Assembly (NCBI GenBank): GCA_937952975.1
Contig: CALFXX010000132.1
Location: 1 to 10,586, forward strand
Length of the DNA stretch: 10,586 nt
Source of the DNA: an uncultured Alcaligenaceae bacterium
GTDB lineage: Bacteria; Pseudomonadota; Gammaproteobacteria; Burkholderiales; Burkholderiaceae_B
Reading direction: 5' to 3'
Positions 1-6,698 of the stretch are shown here, piece by piece. The notes below the pieces were generated by a model. That model was not told where the DNA came from. It saw only the letters and a program-made list of their open reading frames with translations, and did no database searches. Positions within the stretch are counted from its first letter, which is position 1, and the number at the start of each line of letters is the position of its first letter. The translations under genes were made by a program, and so were the position numbers.

Positions 1-1164
1 GCCACGTACGATTGAACTTTTGATAAGCTTTTCAATATCTAGCAGATATTTTTCTTCGGCCGGAGCAAATAATGAGATCGCCTCGCCTAGCGCCCCAGCA
101 CGACCAGTACGACCAATACGGTGAACGTAATCTTCGGCGCTATGTGGTAAATCGTAATTAATCACACAGGGCACACCAGCCACATCCAGGCCACGCGCCG
201 CAACGTCGGTAGCAACCAAAACTTCAAGCTCGCCCGCTTTAAAGGCCTCGAGGGCTTTCATACGATCTGCTTGTGTTTTGTCGCCATGAATCGACTCGGC
301 ACGCACGCCGTCGAGTTCAAGTTGACGGGCCAAACGACCGGTACCGATTTTGGTATTTGAAAACACGATCACTTGCTTGAGACCGCGCGATTTCACTAAA
401 TGCACAACAGCCGCCCGCTTGGCGTCACCCGACATGGCGTAAGCCACTTGTGTCACGGTGTCAGCCGTTGCGTTGCGGCCAGCCACTTCAATTTCAATGG
501 GGCTATTTAAATAGGTGCGCCCAAGCTTACGAATGTCATTGCTAAACGTTGCCGAAAAAAGCAAGGTTTGCCGCGGTGTAGGCAACAGACGGATGATTCG
601 CTCAAGATCAGGCAAGAAACCCATATCGAGCATGCGGTCAGCTTCGTCTAAAACCAAAATTCCGACCTGACTTAGATTAACGTTGCGCTGCTCAACGTGA
701 TCGAGCAAACGCCCGGGCGTCGCGATCAGCACTTCGCAACCATTACGCAAAGCCTCTTTTTGCGGGTTGATATCTACACCACCAAACACCACCGTCGAAC
801 GCAAGGGCGTGAGCTTGCTGTAGCGCTTAACGCTATCGGCCACTTGGTCTGCGAGCTCGCGGGTTGGCGTCAAAATCAAAGCGCGAACCGGATGACGTGC
901 AGGCGAGGCGCTGCTATTCGCCGAAGCCATCAGCCGATGCAAAATCGGTAAGGTAAACGCCGCGGTTTTACCGGTACCTGTTTGAGCTGCGCCCATCACG
1001 TCTTGCCCAGCCATGGCAAGCGGTACGGCTTGCGCCTGAATCGGAGTGGGAACGGTATAGCCGGTATCAAGCACGGCTTGCATCAGCGCTGGATGCAACC
1101 CGATTTCAGCAAAGGTTGGAATTGGCGCGACAGCGATGTCAGAAGGTTGAGTGGTAGAGGTCAA
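1..1164 (-). CDS. rhlE: ATP-dependent RNA helicase, DEAD-box, RhlE type (C-terminus beyond window)
   Basis: This is a DEAD-box RNA helicase that uses ATP to unwind short RNA duplexes during ribosome assembly and RNA turnover. All of the core is visible: Q motif from F18 to Q43, Walker A AQTGTGKT at 60-67, DEAD at 173-176, SAT at 204-206, and HRIGRTGR at 348-355. The 388 visible codons stop shortly after the second RecA-like domain, so the basic C-terminal tail usual in RhlE is cut off by the window edge. The start is TTG at 1164: the frame has an upstream TAA and no ATG before the Q motif, the first ATG falling inside it (M28). No clear Shine-Dalgarno sequence precedes it. It lies downstream of azlCD on the same strand, but a possible terminator separates them. 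The RhlE assignment rather than another DEAD-box paralogue rests on overall sequence style. Confidence 0.9.
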   Translation of the reverse strand, partial: MTSTTQPSDIAVAPIPTFAEIGLHPALMQAVLDTGYTVPTPIQAQAVPLAMAGQDVMGAAQTGTGKTAAFTLPILHRLMASANSSASPARHPVRALILTPTRELADQVADSVKRYSKLTPLRSTVVFGGVDINPQKEALRNGCEVLIATPGRLLDHVEQRNVNLSQVGILVLDEADRMLDMGFLPDLERIIRLLPTPRQTLLFSATFSNDIRKLGRTYLNSPIEIEVAGRNATADTVTQVAYAMSGDAKRAAVVHLVKSRGLKQVIVFSNTKIGTGRLARQLELDGVRAESIHGDKTQADRMKALEAFKAGELEVLVATDVAARGLDVAGVPCVINYDLPHSAEDYVHRIGRTGRAGALGEAISLFAPAEEKYLLDIEKLIKSSIVRG

Positions 1165-1210
1165 GTAGTTTGAATGATTGAAGTCATTGAATTATTTAAG
1201 GAAACGCGTG

Positions 1211-1235
1211 CTAGTGTACTCTAGTCAACTGTCAA
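1211..1235 (-). promoter_or_regulatory. possible rhlE promoter with dyad in the spacer
   Basis: On the minus strand a perfect -35 hexamer TTGACA lies at 1235-1230. Sixteen bases further on is a poor -10 candidate, TAGCAC, at 1213-1208. A near-palindrome CTAGtGTACtCTAG (1211-1224) lies between them, with two symmetric mismatches. This is the only plausible promoter in the 121 bases between azlD and rhlE. The -10 is weak, so the call is tentative. Confidence 0.25.
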
Positions 1236-1267
1236 AGTTCGGGATTCCCCTTAGACCACCGGGCGAG

Positions 1268-1290
1268 TAAAGGGTCTTTGCGACCCTAAA
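1268..1290 (-). terminator. hairpin across the azlD stop codon, possible terminator
   Basis: AGGGTC (1271-1276) and GACCCT (1282-1287) form a perfect 6-bp stem with a 5-base loop. Read on the minus strand, the hairpin is followed by TTTACTC, a short U-rich tail. The azlD stop codon TAG lies inside the stem. Position between azlD and rhlE fits a weak intrinsic terminator for azlCD. Confidence 0.4.
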
Positions 1291-1618
1291 ACAACAGTAA
1301 TAATCCCCGCAGCGACCACAACGCCAGCATTCCGGACACAATCACCAGCAACCCATTACGCGTTGCTAAAAACACCAACACCGACACCCCAGCGGCCAAA
1401 AACTTCAGGTCAAACTGTGGTCCGGACTGCAGCTCCCAAGGTAGTACATCAGGGATAATAATTGCCACCAGCGCGGCTAACGGTGCATAACGCAAAGCAC
1501 TTCGCAGTTTGGGCGGCAACGGAAAATAGTGTCCAAACACCAAATAACCCGTGCGACAAATGACCACGCACAAGCCAAGCAATAGGATCGCCGAGTAAAC
1601 ATAGGTGATGTCGCCCAT
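1286..1618 (-). CDS. azlD: AzlD family protein, small subunit of branched-chain amino acid exporter
   Basis: This 110-residue, almost wholly hydrophobic inner-membrane protein matches AzlD, the small partner of AzlC. The pair exports branched-chain amino acids or their analogues. About four membrane segments are visible: residues 8-28, 44-61, 72-86 and 89-109. The family-like stretch RYAPLAALVAIIIPDVL is at 43-59 and ATRNGLL is at 85-91. The ATG at 1618 overlaps the azlC stop by one base (TGATG), so translation is probably coupled. A longer reading frame starts upstream at 1657 but would run back into azlC; the coupled ATG gives the usual AzlD length. Substrate is inferred from the family only. 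Confidence 0.86.
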   Translation of the reverse strand: MGDITYVYSAILLLGLCVVICRTGYLVFGHYFPLPPKLRSALRYAPLAALVAIIIPDVLPWELQSGPQFDLKFLAAGVSVLVFLATRNGLLVIVSGMLALWSLRGLLLLF

Positions 1619-2388
1619 CAAACCCGTCCACCCGACCGTTGCTTGGCTTCGACCCACATCCCCATCACAATCCCGGTCACCACGGCAGCCAGCAGCCCTA
1701 AGCGTAGGGGTAACGTTTGTGCAACCCAGGCCACCACGCCGGCAGCCAGCACCGAGAAGATGATGGGTCGGGTATTGGCCAGCGGTAGCATCAAGGCAAG
1801 CAAGGCCAACGTTGCGGCAAAATCAATTGACCAGGATACTGGCACGACATTGCCCAGGCTAATACCAAGCAAAGACGTGAGTTGCCAAAGAAACCACGAA
1901 GGAATCACCGCACCCAGAAAAAACCAGTGTTGCTCAAGCGTGCCCTTACGCGGGGCATCATGAAACCGGGGCATAAACGCGACAAACGCAATGTCAACGG
2001 CCAAATACCCCATAAACAGTCGCTTACCCCAGGTCAGGTCTTTAAAATAAGGGTGCAAGGCCGCGCCAAAAATCACAAAGCGCAAATTGACAATAATGCC
2101 AGCGGCAAAAATCAACCATAAAGGTGCAGCCGCAGCAATCAAAGGCAGTGCCGTTAATTGCGCAGAGCCCGCATAAACCAGCAACGACATCGCTGCAGCA
2201 GTCTGATCGGTCAAACCCGCACGCGACATCGCAACGCCTGTGACGATTCCCCAAATCGTGAGCGCCACGAGCCCCGGTGCAATCGCTCGCAGGCCTAGCA
2301 AAAACGCGGCACGCTTTTGCTCACGCAGAGGGCTCAAAGAAGAAGGGACGGCCAAGGGATCCGACAATTTTTTACGCGTTTGGGACAA
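1618..2388 (-). CDS. azlC: AzlC family branched-chain amino acid permease, large subunit
   Basis: This 256-residue integral membrane protein is the large subunit of the AzlCD exporter. Visible hydrophobic blocks run at about 34-58, 65-88, 89-111, 123-140, 154-178, 187-204 and 208-226, with a last one at 229-245. The family signature YAGSAQL is at 72-78, followed by NLRF at 101-104. The N-terminal 28 residues are polar and charged. The first possible start is TTG at 2388; a TAG lies three codons upstream in frame and the first ATG is inside the membrane domain. A second in-frame TTG at 2367 is an alternative. Neither has a clear ribosome binding site. The azlCD pair is divergent from the zinc-finger gene. 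Confidence 0.9.
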   Translation of the reverse strand: MSQTRKKLSDPLAVPSSLSPLREQKRAAFLLGLRAIAPGLVALTIWGIVTGVAMSRAGLTDQTAAAMSLLVYAGSAQLTALPLIAAAAPLWLIFAAGIIVNLRFVIFGAALHPYFKDLTWGKRLFMGYLAVDIAFVAFMPRFHDAPRKGTLEQHWFFLGAVIPSWFLWQLTSLLGISLGNVVPVSWSIDFAATLALLALMLPLANTRPIIFSVLAAGVVAWVAQTLPLRLGLLAAVVTGIVMGMWVEAKQRSGGRV

Positions 2389-2453
2389 TTGCCGCTATTG
2401 TAGACCGCGCGCTTGGTACACTCTCGGTGTCTATTTTTTCTTTGAGATTCGCG
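2389..2453. promoter_or_regulatory. divergent promoter region, azlC / zinc-finger gene
   Basis: These 65 bases must hold the signals for two divergent transcripts. On the minus strand TACAAT (2402-2397) is a five-of-six match to a -10 element only eight bases before the azlC TTG, implying a very short leader. On the plus strand TACACT (2417-2422) could serve the zinc-finger gene. Neither has a good -35 hexamer at the usual distance, so both assignments are weak. Confidence 0.28.
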
Positions 2454-2663
2454 ATGACGCAAGCCCCCGCCTCTGGCAAAGATCAAGCCCCGGTAGAAGT
2501 CGGCGCTGCCGACCTGCCCTTACATTGCCCCGGCCCACGCGCACCACTCTGGAGCATGCACCCGCGCGTGTTTCTCGATGTGACACGTACCGGCGCCGTC
2601 AACTGCCCCTACTGTGGCGCCCACTACCAATTAGCTGCCGGCACTGTTGTGCACGGTCACTAA
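2454..2663 (+). CDS. small CHCC-type zinc-finger domain protein (NDUFS6-like)
   Basis: This 69-residue protein belongs to the zf-CHCC family, whose eukaryotic members include the complex I accessory subunit NDUFS6. The zinc ligands are visible as C25, H36, C51 and C54, in the pattern LHCPGP, then MHPRVF about ten residues on, then NCPYCGAHY. The first 20 residues are low in order-promoting residues and probably flexible. Bacterial members are typically 60-70 residues, as here. The ATG at 2454 was chosen because upstream sequence in the frame crosses the divergent promoter region and antisense azlC; only a weak GAG lies ahead of it. It is the first gene of a tandem with the NTF2-like gene 22 bases downstream. 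A role in respiratory-complex assembly is only an inference from eukaryotic relatives. Confidence 0.87.
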   Translation: MTQAPASGKDQAPVEVGAADLPLHCPGPRAPLWSMHPRVFLDVTRTGAVNCPYCGAHYQLAAGTVVHGH

Positions 2664-2672
2664 GCGGTCACC

Positions 2673-2677
2673 AAGGA
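2673..2677 (+). promoter_or_regulatory. ribosome binding site of the NTF2-like gene
   Basis: AAGGA lies eight bases before the ATG at 2686. It decides that start over an upstream in-frame TTG at 2647 and a nearby ATG at 2695. Confidence 0.7.
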
Positions 2678-2685
2678 TCACGCTG

Positions 2686-3117
2686 ATGCCGGTGATGTTC
2701 GCAACGCCCGAAGAAGCTGAGCTGGCGTTTTATGATGCGCTTGAGCGAGCAGACCTTGGCCGTTTGATGCAAGTGTGGTCTGACGACGAAGAAATCATCT
2801 GCGTACACCCGGGTGGTTTGCGCATGGTGGGTCTTCATGCGGTTAAAGAGTCCTGGCAAGAGATCCTGACCCACGGCGCACTACATATTCGTGCGAACAG
2901 ACTCGTCACCACTCAAAGCATGATGAGTACTGTGCATTCGCTCATCGAAGAAATCACAGTCCGCAGCCAAGCCGGCAGCGAGGTTGCACACTGCTACGCG
3001 ACCAACGTGTATCACAAGGGCCCAACGGGTTGGCGGATGGTGATGCATCACGCCTCGGCCGCACCCGAGCAAACGGGCTTACTCGACGCTCACGATCACC
3101 CCGGCCTTTTGCACTAA
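2686..3117 (+). CDS. NTF2-like (SnoaL/YybH-like) family protein
   Basis: This 143-residue soluble protein has the pattern of small cone-shaped NTF2-like domains. It begins with an N-terminal helix rich in Ala and Glu (residues 8-31). Next come W31 with D33 and D34, then CVHPGG at 39-44, a glycine at 49, and the SW pair at 56-57. The C-terminal strands include YHKGPTGWRMVMHHAS. Members with this VHPGG pattern are widespread in proteobacteria but mostly uncharacterised. The fold can act as an enzyme, a binding protein or a dimerisation module, and nothing here picks one. It lies 22 bases after the zinc-finger gene and 12 bases before the hydrolase gene, so the three are probably co-transcribed. 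Its tail after residue 128 is probably disordered. Confidence 0.84.
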   Translation: MPVMFATPEEAELAFYDALERADLGRLMQVWSDDEEIICVHPGGLRMVGLHAVKESWQEILTHGALHIRANRLVTTQSMMSTVHSLIEEITVRSQAGSEVAHCYATNVYHKGPTGWRMVMHHASAAPEQTGLLDAHDHPGLLH

Positions 3118-3129
3118 CTTCATCGCACA

Positions 3130-4218
3130 GTGCCTGCTTCTCTCGATCTTTCAGCCTGTCATGCTCCGCACTGGTTACCTGAACGTCATACCCAGACGCT
3201 CTTTGGTGCGCTGGTCGCTCCAACAAACCGGCTTCGTTTCGCCCGAGCGCGTTACGACACGCCAGATGGCGATTTTATTGACATAGATTGGGCACTCCCA
3301 AACCAAGCCTCTCATCCTAAGCGTAGCCAAGAAAGCAGTTTGAGCCACACCGCTGCCTCACGCTGGCTGACCCCTTCAGAGCAACTGCAACTTTGCAACA
3401 CGGCATCCACACAGGCTTTGCTACTTTTTCATGGGCTTGAAGGTAACAGCAGCAGCCGTTACGCTCAGTCGATCGCCACGTACTTCAAGGCAAGAGGCTG
3501 GATCGTAGCCGTCGCACACTTTCGCGGTTGCTCTGGCTTTGCTAACCGCTTGGCGCGCGCGTATCACTCGGGCGACTCTGCCGACATCGGTTTTATTCTG
3601 GACACCGTAGGAAGGCAAGCGCCTCAGGGGCACTGGCATGCCGCCGGTGTCTCGCTCGGTGGCAATGCTTTATTAAAATATTTGGGCGAACAGGCCGCGC
3701 ATCTTGATTGGCTCGTAGGGGCTGCCGCGATTTCTGCGCCTTTGGACTTAGTTGCCGCTGGTAACCACCTGTCAGACAACACTTTCAACCGCGAGGTGTA
3801 CTCACGCCATTTTTTGCGCTCTCTGAAACCCAAAGTGCTCGAAAAAGCACGCAGATATCCGGGTGTCATCGACGTGGCAAGGGTCAACCAGGCACGTGAC
3901 CTGCGTGACTTTGATCATGCCTATACCGCACCCATGCACGGCTTCAAAGATGCCATTGATTACTGGACTCAATCTGCCAGTAAACCCTGGCTTAAAAAGA
4001 TCGCCGTACCAACGCTCGTGTTGAACGCCAGAAACGATCCATTTCTACCAGAGCACACTTTAGTGGGGCCTAACGATTGTAGCGATGCCATCACATTGCA
4101 TCAGCCAGCACTCGGGGGGCACGTCGGTTTTGTTAGTGGCAGTTGGCCGGGCCATTTGAACTGGCTACCCACACGGCTGATGCTTTTTTTTCAATCTCTT
4201 ACGCAGACTAAGATTTGA
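3130..4218 (+). CDS. yheT: YheT-family alpha/beta-fold hydrolase
   Basis: This 362-residue enzyme belongs to the YheT group (COG0429) of alpha/beta hydrolases, putative esterases whose natural substrates are poorly defined. The catalytic triad can be read directly: nucleophile S175 in GVSLGG, D303 in NARNDPFLP, and H331 in GGHVGF. The oxyanion-hole region is HGLEGNSSS, and the N-terminal family pattern is HWLPERHTQTLFGA. A segment of about 25 residues between the first strands (rich in Ser, Gln and Thr) looks like an insertion. The GTG start at 3130 is the first possible one: the NTF2-like stop codon is in the same frame only four codons upstream, and any ATG would lose the N-terminal family motif. 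No good ribosome binding site is present, so coupling to the upstream gene is likely. The gene ends 11 bases inside bepA, which converges on it. Confidence 0.93.
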   Translation: MPASLDLSACHAPHWLPERHTQTLFGALVAPTNRLRFARARYDTPDGDFIDIDWALPNQASHPKRSQESSLSHTAASRWLTPSEQLQLCNTASTQALLLFHGLEGNSSSRYAQSIATYFKARGWIVAVAHFRGCSGFANRLARAYHSGDSADIGFILDTVGRQAPQGHWHAAGVSLGGNALLKYLGEQAAHLDWLVGAAAISAPLDLVAAGNHLSDNTFNREVYSRHFLRSLKPKVLEKARRYPGVIDVARVNQARDLRDFDHAYTAPMHGFKDAIDYWTQSASKPWLKKIAVPTLVLNARNDPFLPEHTLVGPNDCSDAITLHQPALGGHVGFVSGSWPGHLNWLPTRLMLFFQSLTQTKI

Positions 4219-4237
4219 AACGTTCGAGTAATCTGCG
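4202..4237. terminator. weak dyad across the yheT/bepA convergent stops
   Basis: CGCAGA (4202-4207) and TCTGCG (4232-4237) pair perfectly. One mismatch and a further TA/TA pair extend the stem, and the loop is about 18 bases. Both stop codons (TAG of bepA at 4210-4208, TGA of yheT at 4216-4218) lie inside the loop region. There is no T-run, so terminator function is doubtful. Confidence 0.22.
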
Positions 4238-5746
4238 GTCTTCGGCGATCTTGGCCGACAACGTACGAATCTGTACATCAATCTGCGACTGCAAATAAAA
4301 ATCTTGCGACAAGGTGCGCGCCTGCTGCAACTGCCCCACCGCGGCGGATAACGCCCCTAACTGCTCGTAATAAGACGCCATCGCCTGCCGGGCAGCAACG
4401 GGCTCGTTTAAGCGATCAAAACTATTCCCTAGCATTTTGTAAAAATCAGGCTCAATCTTTGGCCAACGCTTCGTTTGCTCTTGTAGATACGCGACCGCTT
4501 CTTTGTCTTTGGCTTGCAACTGCAAACACTCTGCCACTTTTAACGCAAACGCGCGCCGTTCGGGCCAGCGCTTGTGCGCAGCTTGAGCTGCCGCCAACGC
4601 TTGGGCAACTTGCTTGCGAGCCAGCTCAAGTTCGATACGCTGCAAATCAAGATAAGGCGAGTTCGCACTCAAAGATTGAGCCTGTTCAAGCGAGCTTGCT
4701 GCAGTTTTTAAATCTTTACGTACCAATGCAGCAAGTGACAGCCCGTACCAGGCAGCGGCCTGTTTGGCCACGCTTGCACTCGTCGCTGCGCCGGCTTTGG
4801 CACTCGCACGAGCCTCTTCTTGCAGTTGCTCAATCGCTTGCAGCAGCACCCGAGGATCGACGGCCTGCAGCACGCGCGCTTTAGCTCGCACAAACCAAAA
4901 CTCATCCAGGGCCTGATAGTTGGCGACGGGCAACTGTCGGATCCGGTTTTGCATATCGGTCATACGCGAAATGCTCAGGGGGTGGGTCGACGCATAGACC
5001 CCGCCACCACGCCCCTCGTTTAAGCTGGAGGCTTGCATCAGACGTCCAAACATCACAGCCATACCGTTTGGGTCATACCCTGCTTTGCGCAGCATTTCAA
5101 ACCCGGTACGATCCGCCTCTTGCTCGGCGTCGCGCGAAAACCCAAGCTGTTGTGAGATGGCTGCGGCCTGACCAAAGGCCGCGATGCCCATCGCCGCCTG
5201 ACCACCGCCAGGCGTCAGCGCGGCGAGAATCGCCGCCGCAAGTGTGGCGAGTGCAATATGGCCACTTTGTTGCTGCTGGGTCAGTCCGCGGGCAATATGG
5301 CGCTGAGTCACGTGAGCGATTTCGTGTGCCAGCACGCCGGCAAGCTCGGCCTCGGCGCCCGACATCACAATGAGGCCAGTATGCACGCCAATATACCCAC
5401 CCGGCATGGCAAACGCATTGATAATCGGATCCCGCACCCCAAACACTTCAATATCCGGTGCCCCGCCAGGGGCATACACCGCAAGCCGCTTACCCATTGC
5501 ATTTAAATACTGGTTAAGGTCCGGATCTTTGATGTAATCAGGATCCCGCCGGCCCTCGACCATGATTGCGTCACCCAGGCGTCGCTCAAGCGCTGGCGAC
5601 AAGTCTGAACTTGACGCAGGGCCCAGCGAGGGCGCTGCAGACGGCTGTGCCCAGGCACTTTGCCACCCAATTGAGAGCGCCAGCAGCCCCGCCATGCACT
5701 TTTTAGGCATCGATTGCAGCGAATTCATTAAACTGTCATGAGTCAT
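4208..5746 (-). CDS. bepA: periplasmic M48 metalloprotease with TPR domain, BepA/YfgC type
   Basis: This 512-residue zinc protease matches BepA, which in E. coli (487 residues) helps assemble or degrade stalled outer-membrane proteins such as LptD in the periplasm. The zinc site is HEIAH at 141-145, with the third ligand E210 in EQEAD (208-212). The later THPLS segment contains a His-Pro pair of the kind found on the active-site plug of BepA. Residues from about 290 onward are Ala- and Leu-rich helical repeats consistent with TPRs. A signal peptide is visible: K15-K16, a hydrophobic core, then cleavage predicted after AWA at 31-33. Possible starts are ATG at 5746, 5728 and 5710; none has a clear ribosome binding site, and the last gives the most typical signal peptide. 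Confidence 0.92.
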   Translation of the reverse strand: MTHDSLMNSLQSMPKKCMAGLLALSIGWQSAWAQPSAAPSLGPASSSDLSPALERRLGDAIMVEGRRDPDYIKDPDLNQYLNAMGKRLAVYAPGGAPDIEVFGVRDPIINAFAMPGGYIGVHTGLIVMSGAEAELAGVLAHEIAHVTQRHIARGLTQQQQSGHIALATLAAAILAALTPGGGQAAMGIAAFGQAAAISQQLGFSRDAEQEADRTGFEMLRKAGYDPNGMAVMFGRLMQASSLNEGRGGGVYASTHPLSISRMTDMQNRIRQLPVANYQALDEFWFVRAKARVLQAVDPRVLLQAIEQLQEEARASAKAGAATSASVAKQAAAWYGLSLAALVRKDLKTAASSLEQAQSLSANSPYLDLQRIELELARKQVAQALAAAQAAHKRWPERRAFALKVAECLQLQAKDKEAVAYLQEQTKRWPKIEPDFYKMLGNSFDRLNEPVAARQAMASYYEQLGALSAAVGQLQQARTLSQDFYLQSQIDVQIRTLSAKIAEDRRLLERFKS

Positions 5747-5751
5747 ACGTT

Positions 5752-5758
5752 TATGATA
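5752..5758. promoter_or_regulatory. overlapping divergent -10 elements between bepA and galU
   Basis: The same seven bases, TATGATA, read as a -10 hexamer on both strands: TATGAT at 5752-5757 for galU, and TATCAT at 5758-5753 for bepA. The -35 partners are poor (TTAAAC at 5728-5733 with an 18-base spacer for galU, none clear for bepA). The bepA transcript would begin at about its first ATG. Confidence 0.3.
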
Positions 5759-5801
5759 GCGGCAGTTACATTTGGTTCCGCAGGTGTGCGGCCCTACCTT
5801 C

Positions 5802-5805
5802 AGGA
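5802..5805 (+). promoter_or_regulatory. ribosome binding site of galU
   Basis: AGGA lies seven bases before the ATG at 5813 and fixes the galU start. Confidence 0.75.
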
Positions 5806-5812
5806 ATAAATT

Positions 5813-6649
5813 ATGCGTCCCGTTCGCAAAGCAGTTTTCCCCGTTGCCGGCCTAGGCACTCGTTTTTTGCCCGCCACGAAGGCTATGCCTAAGGAAATGT
5901 TACCCGTTATCGACAAGCCATTGATCCAGTATGCGGTTGAAGAGGCCGTAGCCGCCGGGATCACGGACTTGATTTTTGTGACTGGGCGTAATAAACGCGC
6001 CATCGAAGATCATTTTGATTCGACCCCCGAAATGGAAGCTGAGCTTGCCCGCAAAGGGAAAGCCGAGCTGCTGGCGATCGTTCAAGGTATTTTGCCCTCG
6101 CATGTCAGCTGCATTTATATCCGTCAATCTGCACCATTGGGCTTAGGCCATGCCGTATTGACCGCGGCCCCCATTGTTGGCGATGAGCCCTTTGCTGTTT
6201 TGCTCGCAGACGACTTACTCGACGCTGATCGCCCCGTGATCGGCCAGCTGATCGATGCCGCCCTAACCTATCAAGGCAGCATCTTGGGCGTGCAAGAGGT
6301 ACCGCTCAACGAGACCGACAAGTACGGCATCGTCGCCACCGACCCCGTCAGTGCCCGCACCGAGCGCGTGCGTCATATCGTTGAAAAACCAAAACCTGAC
6401 GTCGCGCCATCAACCTTAGCTGTCGTTGGGCGCTACGTGCTTGATGCCCGCGTGTTTGCGCATTTGCGCCAAACGCAAGCTGGCGCCGGTGGCGAGATTC
6501 AGCTCACCGACGGCATTGCATCGCTTATGAAAGAAAAAGCCGTCTTTGCGCACCGTTATGAAGGCGTGCGCTACGACTGCGGCAATAAAGAGGGTTGGTT
6601 CAGGGCTAACGTGGCACTTGGGCGCAAGTATCACAGCCTGATTCCTTAA
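5813..6649 (+). CDS. galU: UTP--glucose-1-phosphate uridylyltransferase
   Basis: GalU joins UTP and glucose 1-phosphate to give UDP-glucose and pyrophosphate. The product feeds lipopolysaccharide core, capsule, trehalose and galactose pathways in the cytoplasm. The 278-residue protein has the full bacterial pattern. The nucleotide-binding loop AGLGTRFLPATKAMPKE is at 12-28, with the invariant GLGTR and K27. ADDLLD follows with D133 and D134 near the metal site. Further along are NETDKYGIV, VEKPKPDVAPS, GGEIQLTDGI and YDCGNKEGW. Length is normal for the family. The start is an ATG with a good AGGA. It is transcribed alone on the plus strand, divergent from bepA and convergent with the ctaG-like gene, with a strong dyad at its end. 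Confidence 0.97.
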   Translation: MRPVRKAVFPVAGLGTRFLPATKAMPKEMLPVIDKPLIQYAVEEAVAAGITDLIFVTGRNKRAIEDHFDSTPEMEAELARKGKAELLAIVQGILPSHVSCIYIRQSAPLGLGHAVLTAAPIVGDEPFAVLLADDLLDADRPVIGQLIDAALTYQGSILGVQEVPLNETDKYGIVATDPVSARTERVRHIVEKPKPDVAPSTLAVVGRYVLDARVFAHLRQTQAGAGGEIQLTDGIASLMKEKAVFAHRYEGVRYDCGNKEGWFRANVALGRKYHSLIP

Positions 6650-6653
6650 GTCA

Positions 6654-6698
6654 TTAAGCGCTCACTCGATGCGCGCTGCCATCGAGTGCGACGCTTAA
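6654..6698. terminator. two-part dyad between galU and the ctaG-like gene, possible bidirectional terminator
   Basis: An inner perfect 9-bp stem, CACTCGATG (6663-6671) with CATCGAGTG (6680-6688), encloses an 8-base loop. An outer perfect 7-bp stem, TTAAGCG (6654-6660) with CGCTTAA (6692-6698), surrounds it across a small 2/3-base internal loop. The galU stop is four bases before it, and the ctaG-like stop (TAA at 6697-6695) lies inside the outer arm. No clean T-run follows on either strand, but the outer arms are partly A/T. Its place between two convergent genes fits a shared terminator. Confidence 0.5.

Noticed and set aside
697..1173. Two small plus-strand frames inside rhlE.
   Set aside because: They are antisense to the conserved helicase core (Q motif through DEAD) and show no start signals.
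1643..2121. Open plus-strand frames across azlC.
   Set aside because: They are reverse shadows of a transmembrane protein and carry no motif or start signal.
2240..2686. A 148-codon plus-strand frame overlapping azlC, the promoter region and the zinc-finger gene.
   Set aside because: Its translation is a low-complexity Arg/Pro-rich shadow, while the zinc-finger frame has all four metal ligands.
4459..5506. Several open frames on the plus strand inside bepA.
   Set aside because: They are antisense to a clear M48 protease, rich in Arg, Pro and His from reverse reading, and have no ribosome binding sites or recognisable domains.
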